Source: Cohaesibacter marisflavi (GTDB taxonomy: Bacteria; Pseudomonadota; Alphaproteobacteria; Rhizobiales; Cohaesibacteraceae). Taken from it: 64,000 nucleotides of DNA. The notes beneath the pieces were generated by a model that searched no databases, was not told where the DNA came from, and saw nothing but the letters and a program-made list of their open reading frames with translations. The position numbers and the translations under genes are program-made. Shown here in pieces: positions 33,581-41,828 of this stretch (its first letter is position 1; each line of letters opens with the position of its first letter). The DNA lies in contig NZ_FOVR01000008.1 in NCBI RefSeq assembly GCF_900115225.1, forward strand, positions 159,490-223,489, in the 5' to 3' direction.

Positions 33581-35083
33581 TTACTCCGTTGGGTTTGTGG
33601 CTTGCTTGGAATTTTTGGAATTCGCAATAGCCTTGGAAATGAATGGCCAGCCAAGTGACAGAATTGTGAGGCCAATGAACAGAAGGGTGATCGGGCCGGA
33701 GATGAATTCAATTACATTGTCACCGGTCTGAAGAAGACCGCGGCGCAGGTTTGATTCCATCATTGGGCCAAGGATAAGGGCGATACACAGGGCAGCCTGA
33801 CTGAAGCCGAATTTCTGCATACCCCAGCCCAGAACCCCGAAGCCTACCATCGTCAGCAAGTCGACCTGGTTCAGGTTGATCGAGAAGGAACCGATAAAGC
33901 AGAAGATAACGATGGAGATCGTGAGCATTCTGCGTGGAACCATCAGGATCTTCGAGAAGAGCGGGATAAGCGCCATGCCGAAGATGAACATGAAGATCGT
34001 TGCGATGAAGGTGCCGCCGAAGATGCCGACGACAACGTCCGGGTTGGTCTGGAAGAGCATCGGTCCGGGAGCGAGGCCCTGGATCATCAGACCGCCCATA
34101 AGAACGGCAGTCACAACATCGCCGGGAACGCCAAGGGCAAGCAGCGGAATAAGCGCCGAGGCGCAAACCGCGTTGTTGGCGCTTTCGGTTGCGGCAACGC
34201 CTGGGACGTGACCGGTGCCGAATTTCTCAGGTGTTTTAGAAGAACGACGGGCTTCGTTATAGGAAATCCAGGAGGCGGTGCCAGAACCTGTGCCCGGTAC
34301 GATACCGATAAAGGTACCGATCAGGGAACCGCGGATCAGGGCCGAGGCACTTTCTTTCATTTCCTGCATTGTTGGCCAGCGGCCAGTCACATCGGTAATG
34401 ATTGAATCGTCCTTGGTGGACAAGCGTTCGAGCTGGGTAAAGACTTCAGACAGAGCGAACAAGCCAATCAGGGCTGGTGTGAAGGCAAAGCCGGAGGCAA
34501 ACCCATTGATGCCGAAGGTGTAGCGCATGACGCCGGAAATCGGGTCTGCACCCACACAAGAGATCAAAATGCCAAGCAAACCCGAAATAGCCCCCTTCAC
34601 CAGATCGCCAGAGAGCGATGCAATGATGGTCAGGCCGAAAAGAGCAAGGGCAAAATATTCCGGAGCACCGAATTCCAAAGCGACGCTAGCGAGCTGCGGG
34701 GCAAGCGTTGCGAGCACAATGGCTGCGATGAGGCCGCCAACGGTAGAGGCGATGGTCGCCATTCCGAGGGCCTTACCCGCCTGCCCTTTTTGAGCGAGTG
34801 GATAGCCGTCAAGCACGGTGGCTGCAGAGGCTGGCGTGCCGGGGGTTCTAAGGAGAATGGACGAAACACACCCACCATAGATGCCGCCAATATAAATGCC
34901 GATCAACATGTTCAGGCCCATGACGGGCGTCATGCTGAAAGTGAGGGGAATGAGCAGGGCAACACCCATTGTGGCAGTCAGGCCAGGCAGGGCGCCGATT
35001 ACCAGCCCGCCCAAAGTGCCCAGAGCAATCGTCCAGAGTACTTCGAAGTCAAGGAGGGGTGCGAGATAGGAGAGCGTGTCCAT
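33581..35083 (-). CDS. tctA: Tripartite tricarboxylate transporter, large membrane subunit TctA
   Basis: The large subunit has 500 residues and about 12 membrane segments, with the TctA signatures GLTATMGVALLIPLTF, GGIYGGCVSSILLRTPGTPASAATVLDGYPLA and the related second-half IPLLALGVPGDVVTAVLMGG. It imports a carboxylate with sodium or proton flow, using the periplasmic TctC to capture it. I prefer the ATG at 35083 over an upstream in-frame TTG at 35089. It stands between tctC and the DapA-like gene, all on the same strand; the cargo is presumably the locus substrate rather than citrate. Confidence 0.93.
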   Translation of the reverse strand: MDTLSYLAPLLDFEVLWTIALGTLGGLVIGALPGLTATMGVALLIPLTFSMTPVMGLNMLIGIYIGGIYGGCVSSILLRTPGTPASAATVLDGYPLAQKGQAGKALGMATIASTVGGLIAAIVLATLAPQLASVALEFGAPEYFALALFGLTIIASLSGDLVKGAISGLLGILISCVGADPISGVMRYTFGINGFASGFAFTPALIGLFALSEVFTQLERLSTKDDSIITDVTGRWPTMQEMKESASALIRGSLIGTFIGIVPGTGSGTASWISYNEARRSSKTPEKFGTGHVPGVAATESANNAVCASALIPLLALGVPGDVVTAVLMGGLMIQGLAPGPMLFQTNPDVVVGIFGGTFIATIFMFIFGMALIPLFSKILMVPRRMLTISIVIFCFIGSFSINLNQVDLLTMVGFGVLGWGMQKFGFSQAALCIALILGPMMESNLRRGLLQTGDNVIEFISGPITLLFIGLTILSLGWPFISKAIANSKNSKQATNPTE

Positions 35084-35149
35084 GGTCAACTTTCAGGCAA
35101 ATCTGCTGAAGTCTTCGTCTTCAGACGTGACAGTTGTTTTCGTTGGAGT

Positions 35150-35174
35150 CTGGAGCGCGGGGACCGCGCTCCAG
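35150..35174 (-). other. Strong hairpin between tctC and tctA
   Basis: An 11-bp perfect stem CTGGAGCGCGG / CCGCGCTCCAG closes on three bases, 30 bases past the tctC stop. No T tract follows on either strand. It resembles the RNA hairpins that shield the 3' end of an abundant binding-protein message. Confidence 0.65.
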
Positions 35175-35203
35175 TAATAGTCGGCTTGAGCAAGCAATTT
35201 GGC

Positions 35204-36169
35204 TTACTTGTTCATGCCCAGCATGCCGAGGTCTTCAAGAACCTTCTTGGCAACGTCACTGTCGTTGTGAACGCGCTTTTCGAAGGTTTCAGCGTCTTCG
35301 TAGGTTACGAATTCGCCCATGTCGGTCATCTTCTGAATGAATGCAGGGTCAGTTGCGACGGTTTTAACCGCGTCACGCAGCCATGCCAGAGCATCGGCGT
35401 CTACATTTTTCGGAGCGATCAGGCCTTTCCAGGAAGACCATGTGAAGTCAACGCCCTTTTCGACTGCCGTCGGGGTGTCGGGGAACAGGTCGATGCGTTT
35501 TTCTTCCATGACGAACAGAGGCGTCATCTGGCCAGCGTCAGCAGCAGCTTTGGCTTCTGCCGGTGAGGCAACCATGGCATCGATATGACCGCCGATGCAG
35601 GCTGTGCGGGCTTTGGAAGAGCCCTGGAACGGGATAGACTCGATCTTGATGCCGGCTGCTTCAGCGAATGCCTCTGCGGAGACCTGGTTGGCACCGCCAG
35701 CACCGGAGTTGCCGACTTGCGGCTTCTTGGATTTTGCATAGTCTACGAAGCTGTCAAAATCGGTGAACGGTGCGTCTTTACAAGCAACCATTACCTGCAG
35801 GGAACGAGCAAACAGACCAACAAAGTTGAAGTCGTCTACTTCATAGTCAGCGCCGCCAATATGTGGCTTGATGGCGATCGGACCCTGAGCAGCAGCGCCG
35901 AGGGTGTAACCATCAGGACGACCATGAACGGCTGCAGATGTACCGATAGCACCGCCTCCACCTGGCTGGTTACGGATAACCATCTGTTTGTCTTCGAAGT
36001 TCTTTTCGAAGATGTCAGCGAAGACACGCAGGGAAAGGTCGGTAGAGCCACCTGCGGAGTAAGGGACAATGACCTGAATAGGACGTGCCGGGAAATCTGC
36101 TGCGGAGACTGTGCCAGCGGCCATGACTGCGGCAGCTGCGACGGAAAGGGTGAGTAGTGATTTTTTCAT
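35204..36169 (-). CDS. tctC: Tripartite tricarboxylate transporter substrate-binding protein TctC
   Basis: A 321-residue periplasmic protein. The signal peptide (about 1–23, cleaved after VSA) is followed by DFPARPIQVIVPYSAGGSTD and the ligand-pocket turns NQPGGGGAIG and RPDGYTLG typical of the BUG/TctC family. The pocket binds the carboxylate group of the ligand. It is placed between tctB and tctA in a tctB–tctC–tctA order, and the hairpin behind it should help produce more TctC than membrane subunits. The ligand cannot be read from sequence. Confidence 0.94.
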   Translation of the reverse strand: MKKSLLTLSVAAAAVMAAGTVSAADFPARPIQVIVPYSAGGSTDLSLRVFADIFEKNFEDKQMVIRNQPGGGGAIGTSAAVHGRPDGYTLGAAAQGPIAIKPHIGGADYEVDDFNFVGLFARSLQVMVACKDAPFTDFDSFVDYAKSKKPQVGNSGAGGANQVSAEAFAEAAGIKIESIPFQGSSKARTACIGGHIDAMVASPAEAKAAADAGQMTPLFVMEEKRIDLFPDTPTAVEKGVDFTWSSWKGLIAPKNVDADALAWLRDAVKTVATDPAFIQKMTDMGEFVTYEDAETFEKRVHNDSDVAKKVLEDLGMLGMNK

Positions 36170-36208
36170 TCTTTATCCTCCCGAGAATGAACGGTTTGGC
36201 TATAGGGT

Positions 36209-36670
36209 TTATGGCAGCCAGACCGACAGAAGTTCTGTGAAGCCATAATAGACGGCGAGTGTCATGATCACCGGGAACAGGGCAAAGACGAGCCAGCGTC
36301 TTTCGCCAAGCAACCAGAGACCAACGAAGAAGGTCACGAGTGTGGCTGGTATGTAGCCGATTGGATAAAATGCGATTGCATAGGCGACCAGAAGGAGTAC
36401 GAAAGCCAGCATGATGAGCAAAGTGTGCGCATCAGGCATAGAAATGGTCTTGGCTTCTTCCCCACCCGCTTGGGCTTTGGCGCGAAAAATCAAAAGAAGA
36501 GATAAGAGCGCGGTGCCACCAATCATGAGCCATGGGACCATGGATGGGCCGGCAACTGAACTGCTCATGCCGCTTTTGATGTCCAGCGTTAGCCAGGCTG
36601 AGATAGCGCAGAAGATCAGCAAACCACTGCCAATCCACATGTCGCTTTTGGGTTCCGATACTGTCGACAT
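36209..36670 (-). CDS. tctB: Tripartite tricarboxylate transporter small membrane subunit TctB
   Basis: A 153-residue membrane protein with four hydrophobic segments (about 12–30, 43–60, 78–98 and 118–150 as two close helices), the size and pattern of TctB. It begins the minus-strand transport and catabolic unit, so its promoter lies in the 400-base region shared with the divergent iron-type alcohol dehydrogenase. Sequence conservation in TctB is weak; the call rests on size, topology and position next to tctC and tctA. Confidence 0.88.
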   Translation of the reverse strand: MSTVSEPKSDMWIGSGLLIFCAISAWLTLDIKSGMSSSVAGPSMVPWLMIGGTALLSLLLIFRAKAQAGGEEAKTISMPDAHTLLIMLAFVLLLVAYAIAFYPIGYIPATLVTFFVGLWLLGERRWLVFALFPVIMTLAVYYGFTELLSVWLP

Positions 36671-37069
36671 TTAGTCCTCCAATTAGGGGCGAGGCTGGTT
36701 GGCCCCACAGGTCTCCTCGGACCTTGATGGCTACCATGCTTACAATCTGCCAATTTGTCAACTTAAATTGTATCGCCTAGCGAATAGTATAGGTACTTTT
36801 GTTGGCGTGTGTGAATTTTTAGTCCTTTACCGATGATAGAAAAGATCTTCTATATCATTGTAAAATAACATATAAATACAATTATTGGTTTGCAATGCTG
36901 GTATGCATTTCGTGTTTGGTGGTTTCAAAGTTCGGAATTTACATGTAAATACAAGATTGACAAATATTCTCTTTGAGCGCAATTTGGGCGCTGAGTTTAA
37001 TAAAGAGACGGGTGTTTTCATTCGTTCATACAGATATCCGGAAGATCTTCGTTGGGAGGAATTCAACTG
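36671..37069. promoter_or_regulatory. Divergent promoter region tctB/adh
   Basis: About 400 AT-rich bases with no gene. It contains CAATTT-GTCAACTT-AAATTG (36751–36770), a related ATTGACAAAT (36955–36964), and two copies of ACATRTAAATACAA (36868–36881 and 36941–36954), which may be regulator sites. A GGAGG (37055–37059) sets the adh start. Confidence 0.5.
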
Positions 37070-38188
37070 ATGCTAACCCTTACATCTCCACTAGAAATGC
37101 AGTTTCCATCTGTCATCAGGTTTGGCGAAGGGACCATTGGTACCCTTGCTGACTGGATCAAGCAGAAGGGATATAAAGCCCCCTTCGTTGTCGCAGATGA
37201 TGTCAATGTTGCGCGACTAGATCTTCTCGGGCTGGAAAATGTTACCTGTTTTGGTGATGTTGTGCCGGAACCTGATATTGCCAATATGGAAAAGGCTGTT
37301 GAGGCTGCCGCCGGTTGCGATGTCGTTATCGGGTTTGGTGGCGGGTCTGCCATGGATCTTGCCAAGCTTGTAGCTGTTCTCGTTTGGCAGGATGTCAAAT
37401 TTGACGATATCTCAGGCCCTCACCGCGCCCTCCCCCGCAAAGTCGGCCTTGTTCAGATTCCGACGACTGCCGGTACTGGCTCTGAAGTTGGCACGCGCGC
37501 ATTGGTGACCAATCCGGAAACCATGAGCAAGGTTGCAACGGAAAGCGTCCATATGCTGGCTGACCTGGCCATCGTCGATCCCACCATGACCATGACGGTT
37601 CCTGCCATGGTAACTGCGGCAACGGGTGTTGATGCTATGGCCCATTGCGTAGAAGCTTTCACGTCCAAACGCTCCCACCCGATCATCGATAGCTATGCGC
37701 TGCAGGGTATTGAACTTGTTGGTAAATATCTCAAACGTGCGGTTGAGGATGGTGCAGACGCAGAAGCCCGCACGGGCTTGGCTCTGGCTGCTTTTTATGG
37801 CGGTGTTTGTCTTGGTCCGGTCAATACGACCTCGGGGCATGCCATTTCCTACCCTCTGGGAACGCGCTACAAACTGGCGCATGGCATCGCAAATGCGCTG
37901 ATTTTCCCGCATACGCTGGCTGCCAATGCACCGGCTGCACCTGAGAAGACCGCTAAGGTTTGCAAGGCTCTGGGCTTCACCGGCACCACGACACCAGATG
38001 TTCTGGCAGGGGCTCGTTCTTTCTGCGAAGCGCTTGGGCTTGACATGCGTCTACGCGCACATGGCGTGCCAGAAGAAGACCTCGCTTCCATGGCGAAAGA
38101 AGCGCACGACATTCGTCGCCTGCTCGACTGGAACCCTGTTGATTTGTCTGTTGCCGATATCGAGGCGATCTATCGTCAGGCTTACTAA
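37070..38188 (+). CDS. Iron-containing alcohol dehydrogenase
   Basis: A 372-residue group III alcohol dehydrogenase. NAD binding is seen in VVIGFGGGSAMDLAK (about 90–104) and TTAGTGSEVG. Metal ligands are expected in DAMAHCVEAFTSKRSHP and GHAISYPLGTRYKLAHGIANA, with three His visible. The ATG at 37070 follows GGGAGG by ten bases. The reaction is an alcohol/aldehyde or 2-hydroxy acid interconversion; a sugar-derived aldehyde is plausible given the divergent tct operon. It is followed by a terminator. Confidence 0.93.
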   Translation: MLTLTSPLEMQFPSVIRFGEGTIGTLADWIKQKGYKAPFVVADDVNVARLDLLGLENVTCFGDVVPEPDIANMEKAVEAAAGCDVVIGFGGGSAMDLAKLVAVLVWQDVKFDDISGPHRALPRKVGLVQIPTTAGTGSEVGTRALVTNPETMSKVATESVHMLADLAIVDPTMTMTVPAMVTAATGVDAMAHCVEAFTSKRSHPIIDSYALQGIELVGKYLKRAVEDGADAEARTGLALAAFYGGVCLGPVNTTSGHAISYPLGTRYKLAHGIANALIFPHTLAANAPAAPEKTAKVCKALGFTGTTTPDVLAGARSFCEALGLDMRLRAHGVPEEDLASMAKEAHDIRRLLDWNPVDLSVADIEAIYRQAY

Positions 38189-38235
38189 GCAATAAGCAAC
38201 CATTCTGGTTCACTTCCTCCCTTGTGAACCAGCTG

Positions 38236-38277
38236 AGCGCTCTCTTCAGTCCTCCAAGACAGAGAGCGCTTTTTTTT
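38236..38277 (+). terminator. Rho-independent terminator after adh
   Basis: A 9-bp stem AGCGCTCTC / GAGAGCGCT with a 17-base loop runs into seven or more T residues. A weaker hairpin GGTTCAC / GTGAACC lies just before it (38207–38230). Confidence 0.85.
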
Positions 38278-38399
38278 GCCATTTTTCTTGGTGAGATGAC
38301 GTCGATTGCAGTCCCTTGCTCTTCTCTCATGGCCGTGCAACAGTTTGAATACTGCAGTCCTGCAAACAATTTTCATAGACAATTTGTGAGGCAATTCCC

Positions 38400-39116
38400 G
38401 TGACCAAAGATCTGTTTCGTGATGACTCTTACCTGACCGGCTGCGAAGCCAAGGTCGTTGATATAAGGGAAGATGGATCCATCGTTCTGGATCAAACCGT
38501 ATTCTACGCCATGGGGGGTGGGCAGCCTGGGGATGCGGGCGTTCTTACAGCGGCCGATGGCACAAAGGTCGATGTCGCAACGACGTTAAAAGACAAGGAA
38601 AGTTCTGATATTCTTCATGTTCCGGCCGAAGGTCAGGGCCATTCATTGTCTGTGGGCGACACTGTGAGTTGTGAAATCAATTGGGATCTGCGCTATAAAT
38701 ATATGCGCTTTCACACGGCTCTGCATTTGCTCTCTGTTGCAGTTCCCTACCCCGTGACTGGTGGTCAGGTCGGTGAAAAGGAAGCGCGCCTCGATTTCAA
38801 GTTGCCCGATCCTGATTTTACAAAAGAATCTCTCACCGAAATGCTAATGAAGCTCATCAATCAGGATCACGAGGTCTCAACCCGTTGGATCTCTGATGAA
38901 GAGCTTGATGCCCAGCCAGATCTTGTGAAGACCATGTCTGTTCAGCCGCCGCGTGGGTCTGGCAAAGTGCGTCTGGTTGCAATTGGCGACGTGGATTTAC
39001 AACCCTGTGGCGGGTCTCATGTCAAGAAAACATCCGAGATTGGTGCCGTTGTTGTGTCCAAGATTGAAAATAAGGGTAAACAGAATCGCAGAATTCGAAT
39101 CAAATTCGCCGACTGA
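38400..39116 (+). CDS. AlaX-type alanyl-tRNA editing protein
   Basis: The product has 238 residues and is like the editing domain of alanyl-tRNA synthetase. The metal site is complete: HxxxH in RFHTALHLL and CxxxH in LQPCGGSHVKKT, and AMGGGQPGD is the usual N-terminal loop. It hydrolyses Ser-tRNA(Ala) or Gly-tRNA(Ala). The start codon is GTG (38400). It is alone between the adh terminator and a second CMD gene, and seems to be a housekeeping quality-control gene. Confidence 0.93.
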   Translation: MTKDLFRDDSYLTGCEAKVVDIREDGSIVLDQTVFYAMGGGQPGDAGVLTAADGTKVDVATTLKDKESSDILHVPAEGQGHSLSVGDTVSCEINWDLRYKYMRFHTALHLLSVAVPYPVTGGQVGEKEARLDFKLPDPDFTKESLTEMLMKLINQDHEVSTRWISDEELDAQPDLVKTMSVQPPRGSGKVRLVAIGDVDLQPCGGSHVKKTSEIGAVVVSKIENKGKQNRRIRIKFAD

Positions 39117-39440
39117 ATATAAAGTTGGGCTGGGCTTCATTTAGTACTGTCTCAATTATTGAGACTGGCTTGCGTCTCTTTATCGCGATATTGTTAGTTC
39201 AAAACTGGACGCGCCCCGTCCAATCATATGTTAAACAGCGTTATAGTGTTCAGCAGATGCCTGAGATGGACAGGTGTTGATTATGCGCATTCGGGGAATC
39301 ATAAATCCAAGTTTTAAACAAGCAGAACAAATACTCAATATTTGTACCTGAATATGTTTGAAACTATTGAAATAACATGCAGGAGCGCGTAATACATTAG
39401 TCGACCATCATGGTTCACAATTCTAAAAATGAGGTTCGTA
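39117..39440. other. Intergenic stretch with a 17-bp palindrome
   Basis: About 325 bases between the AlaX and CMD genes with no gene visible. It contains the perfect palindrome GTCTCAAT-T-ATTGAGAC at 39149–39165, which could be an operator or a weak hairpin; no T tract follows. Confidence 0.5.
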
Positions 39441-39788
39441 ATGGCTTCCGATTACAAACAAATGATGAAAGACGTTTCTTCGCAGGTTGCGGTTCTGAAA
39501 AAGGACCAGCCAGACACCATCGCCGGATTCTATGCCATGGCTGGTGGAGCGACCAAGAATGGCGCGCTTGACGAAAAGACCAAAGAGCTGATCACCCTGG
39601 CAATTGCTGTTGCCTTGCGCTGCGAGCCTTGCATGGCTTTCCATACTGCTGCATTGGTTCGCCTTGGTGTCACCAAGGAAGAACTCGAAGAAACACTCGG
39701 TTGCGCCATTTATATGGGCGGCGGCCCGGCTCTCATGTATTCTGCCCATGCAATGGAAGCATTCGAACAGCTTTCCAAAAAGGATTAA
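39441..39788 (+). CDS. Carboxymuconolactone decarboxylase-family protein (short form)
   Basis: A 115-residue CMD/AhpD-fold protein with the CxxC motif in LRCEPCMAFHTAALV, a histidine three residues later, and EELEETLGCAIYMGGGPA as the usual second helix. The start at 39441 follows GAGG; an in-frame ATG four codons earlier is weaker. It has a different length and little obvious similarity to the 182-residue CMD protein at 21287, so the two are not recent duplicates. A terminator follows. The substrate is unknown. Confidence 0.88.
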   Translation: MASDYKQMMKDVSSQVAVLKKDQPDTIAGFYAMAGGATKNGALDEKTKELITLAIAVALRCEPCMAFHTAALVRLGVTKEELEETLGCAIYMGGGPALMYSAHAMEAFEQLSKKD

Positions 39789-39823
39789 TCGATCCGGCAG
39801 TTCGAGTAATTTTCAAAGACAGA

Positions 39824-39849
39824 AAGGTCGGCCTGCGCCGGCCTTTTTT
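39824..39849 (+). terminator. Rho-independent terminator after the short CMD gene
   Basis: AAGGTCGGC / GCCGGCCTT (one G·T pair) with a CTGC loop and a run of six T residues. Confidence 0.88.
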
Positions 39850-40007
39850 GTGTTTGGTCGTCAGCGCTGGGTCGCTCTTTCTTTTTAGTCGTGATTTGTT
39901 GTTTGCAAAGATGGTGTCTGCCATTGAAAAAATGCTATGCATTGGAATGACTTGTCACCGCTCTTGGCGGCAGCTTGTCGTCAGAGGAAAAGTGTCGGAG
40001 AATAAAC

Positions 40008-40856
40008 ATGGCTGAGCGTACGAACTGGTTGGTGGATTCGGAATGGTTGGAAGCGCATCTGGATAGCCCTGATGTCGTTATTCTAGATGGCTCCTGGTAT
40101 TTGCCTCAGCTTGAACGTGATCCTAAGGCCGAATTCAGGCGTGCGCATATTCCGGGTGCGCTGTTTTTCGATATTGACGAAATTGCAGACTTGTCTACGG
40201 ATTTGCCGCACATGTTGCCAAGTGCAGAATTGTTTAACGCCGAAGTCTCTAAAATGGGAATCAGTGATGGCCAAACCGTGGTTGTTTATGATGGGCTGGG
40301 ACTAAGCTCCGCACCGCGCCTTTGGTGGACCTTCCGCGTTATGGGTGTCAAAGACGTTTATATCCTTGATGGGGGGCTGCCGAAATGGAAGGCTGAGAAA
40401 AGGCCGGTTACGGATGAGATCCGACCACGCGCGCGCGGTCGTTTCAATGCACAGTTGGACCATGGGGCCGTGCGCAATTTTGATGACATGCTCAAGGCGA
40501 TCAAGGATGACGGCGTAGAGATTGTTGATGCGCGCTCGGAAGAACGTTGGCGTGGGATTGCACCTGAGCCCCGCCCTCACCTGTCCTCTGGTCGCATGCC
40601 TGGCTCAAAGAATGTTCCCTTCAACGGCCTTATCGATGATAACGGCCAATTGAAGGATGTTGCGTTTTTGAAAGAGCGCTTTATTGAGGCCGGTGTCGAC
40701 CTGTCCAAGCCCATCATCACCTCGTGCGGTTCGGGTGCGACAGCTGCGATCCTCTTTCTGGCACTCGACACAATGGGGCAGAAAAAGCTTTCACTTTATG
40801 ACGGTTCTTGGACAGAATGGGCCTCAAGGGACGATAGCATCATCGAAAAAGACTAG
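40008..40856 (+). CDS. sseA: 3-mercaptopyruvate sulfurtransferase
   Basis: The enzyme has 282 residues and two rhodanese domains (about 5–140 and 155–280). The active-site cysteine is in ITSCGSGATAA of the second domain; CGSGxT is the form seen in mercaptopyruvate sulfurtransferases, whereas true thiosulfate sulfurtransferases have CRxGx(R/T). It moves sulfur from 3-mercaptopyruvate to thiols or cyanide. The start at 40008 follows GTCGGAG. It stands alone between two unrelated genes. Confidence 0.93.
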   Translation: MAERTNWLVDSEWLEAHLDSPDVVILDGSWYLPQLERDPKAEFRRAHIPGALFFDIDEIADLSTDLPHMLPSAELFNAEVSKMGISDGQTVVVYDGLGLSSAPRLWWTFRVMGVKDVYILDGGLPKWKAEKRPVTDEIRPRARGRFNAQLDHGAVRNFDDMLKAIKDDGVEIVDARSEERWRGIAPEPRPHLSSGRMPGSKNVPFNGLIDDNGQLKDVAFLKERFIEAGVDLSKPIITSCGSGATAAILFLALDTMGQKKLSLYDGSWTEWASRDDSIIEKD

Positions 40857-41052
40857 CATTTTTACGGTTTTCCACCGGATAACTTCATAATTTTGCTTTG
40901 ATTTGACGGTTTCAGCATGACAGATGTTGCAAAGTTGTCACGGCGGAGTGTCGTCACATTTATGGCTTATTTCGACCACTTTAGGAACAAGTCTCACTGC
41001 TAAACGTTAGTCTCTTACGTAATTCACACGAGAAGACAACAAACTAGCGGTG

Positions 41053-41709
41053 ATGAATATGAAAAGAGTAATTATTTCAAGTGCGGTTGTTTTGATGGCT
41101 GCGACCGGGGCCAGCATGGCTGCTGACCTGCCGCAATCTGATCCCTACGTAGCGCCTCCGGCTCCGGCTGAGGTCATGGCGGGTAATCCATGGGAAGGTG
41201 CTTATGCCGGTGTTGCACTTGGCGGCATCTGGAGCGAAACCAACTCCAATGGCGGTTCTGCTTCTGTGGATGGGGACGGTATGACACTTGGTGGTTATGC
41301 TGGTTACAACATGGTTTATGATCATGTCGTGTTCGGCCCTGAATTGCTCGCCAACTACAATACTATCAACGACAAAAGCGCAACCACTCGCTTTGAAAGC
41401 AACTGGGACGCCGAATTGCGCGCCCGCGCAGGCTATGATATGGGCTTCTTTATGCCTTATGCAGCCGTTGGCGTTGGTTTTCAGGATGCTGAACTCACCA
41501 ACCTTGCAACGGATGCAAATGACGACAATGTCCATACCTTTGTCGGTCTGACCGGTGGTGTGGAAGCCATGGTTGCTGAAAATGTATCCATGCGTGCAGA
41601 GGCCGGTTACCGTTGGTCTGATGACAAAACCTACAATATCGGTGGTGCCAGCACCAAGACAGATATTGATGGCGCGGTGGCAAAAGTTGGCCTGACCTAT
41701 CACTTCTAA
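41053..41709 (+). CDS. Omp25/Omp31-type outer membrane beta-barrel protein
   Basis: A 218-residue protein with a signal peptide (about 1–21, cleaved in SMAADLP) and an eight-strand beta-barrel of the rhizobial Omp25/31/OmpA-like family: YAGVALGGIWSE, GYAGYNMVYDHVVFGPEL, ELRARAGYDMGFFMPYAAVGVGFQ and a final AKVGLTYHF strand ending in phenylalanine. These barrels are abundant structural and host-contact proteins in rhizobia and Brucella. The start is one of ATG 41053 or 41059; a GTG at 41050 is possible. The strong bidirectional hairpin behind it serves as its terminator and that of aap. Confidence 0.9.
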   Translation: MNMKRVIISSAVVLMAATGASMAADLPQSDPYVAPPAPAEVMAGNPWEGAYAGVALGGIWSETNSNGGSASVDGDGMTLGGYAGYNMVYDHVVFGPELLANYNTINDKSATTRFESNWDAELRARAGYDMGFFMPYAAVGVGFQDAELTNLATDANDDNVHTFVGLTGGVEAMVAENVSMRAEAGYRWSDDKTYNIGGASTKTDIDGAVAKVGLTYHF

Positions 41710-41768
41710 GATCGCGCTATTTGCGACAGAGCCTGATTGGCTCACCTGACCTTTGTATTTTGAAAAAA

Positions 41769-41797
41769 AGAGCCCGGGCATTTGCCCGGGCTCTGTT
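41769..41797. terminator. Bidirectional terminator between the Omp gene and aapP
   Basis: A near-perfect 11–12-bp GC-rich stem AGAGCCCGGGCA / TGCCCGGGCTCT. The minus-strand tail is CTCTTTTTTTC, so it mainly ends the aap operon; the plus-strand tail is weaker. Confidence 0.9.
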
Positions 41798-41828
41798 GTT
41801 TCTGCCAAGATTATCCAGAGGTTTGTTT

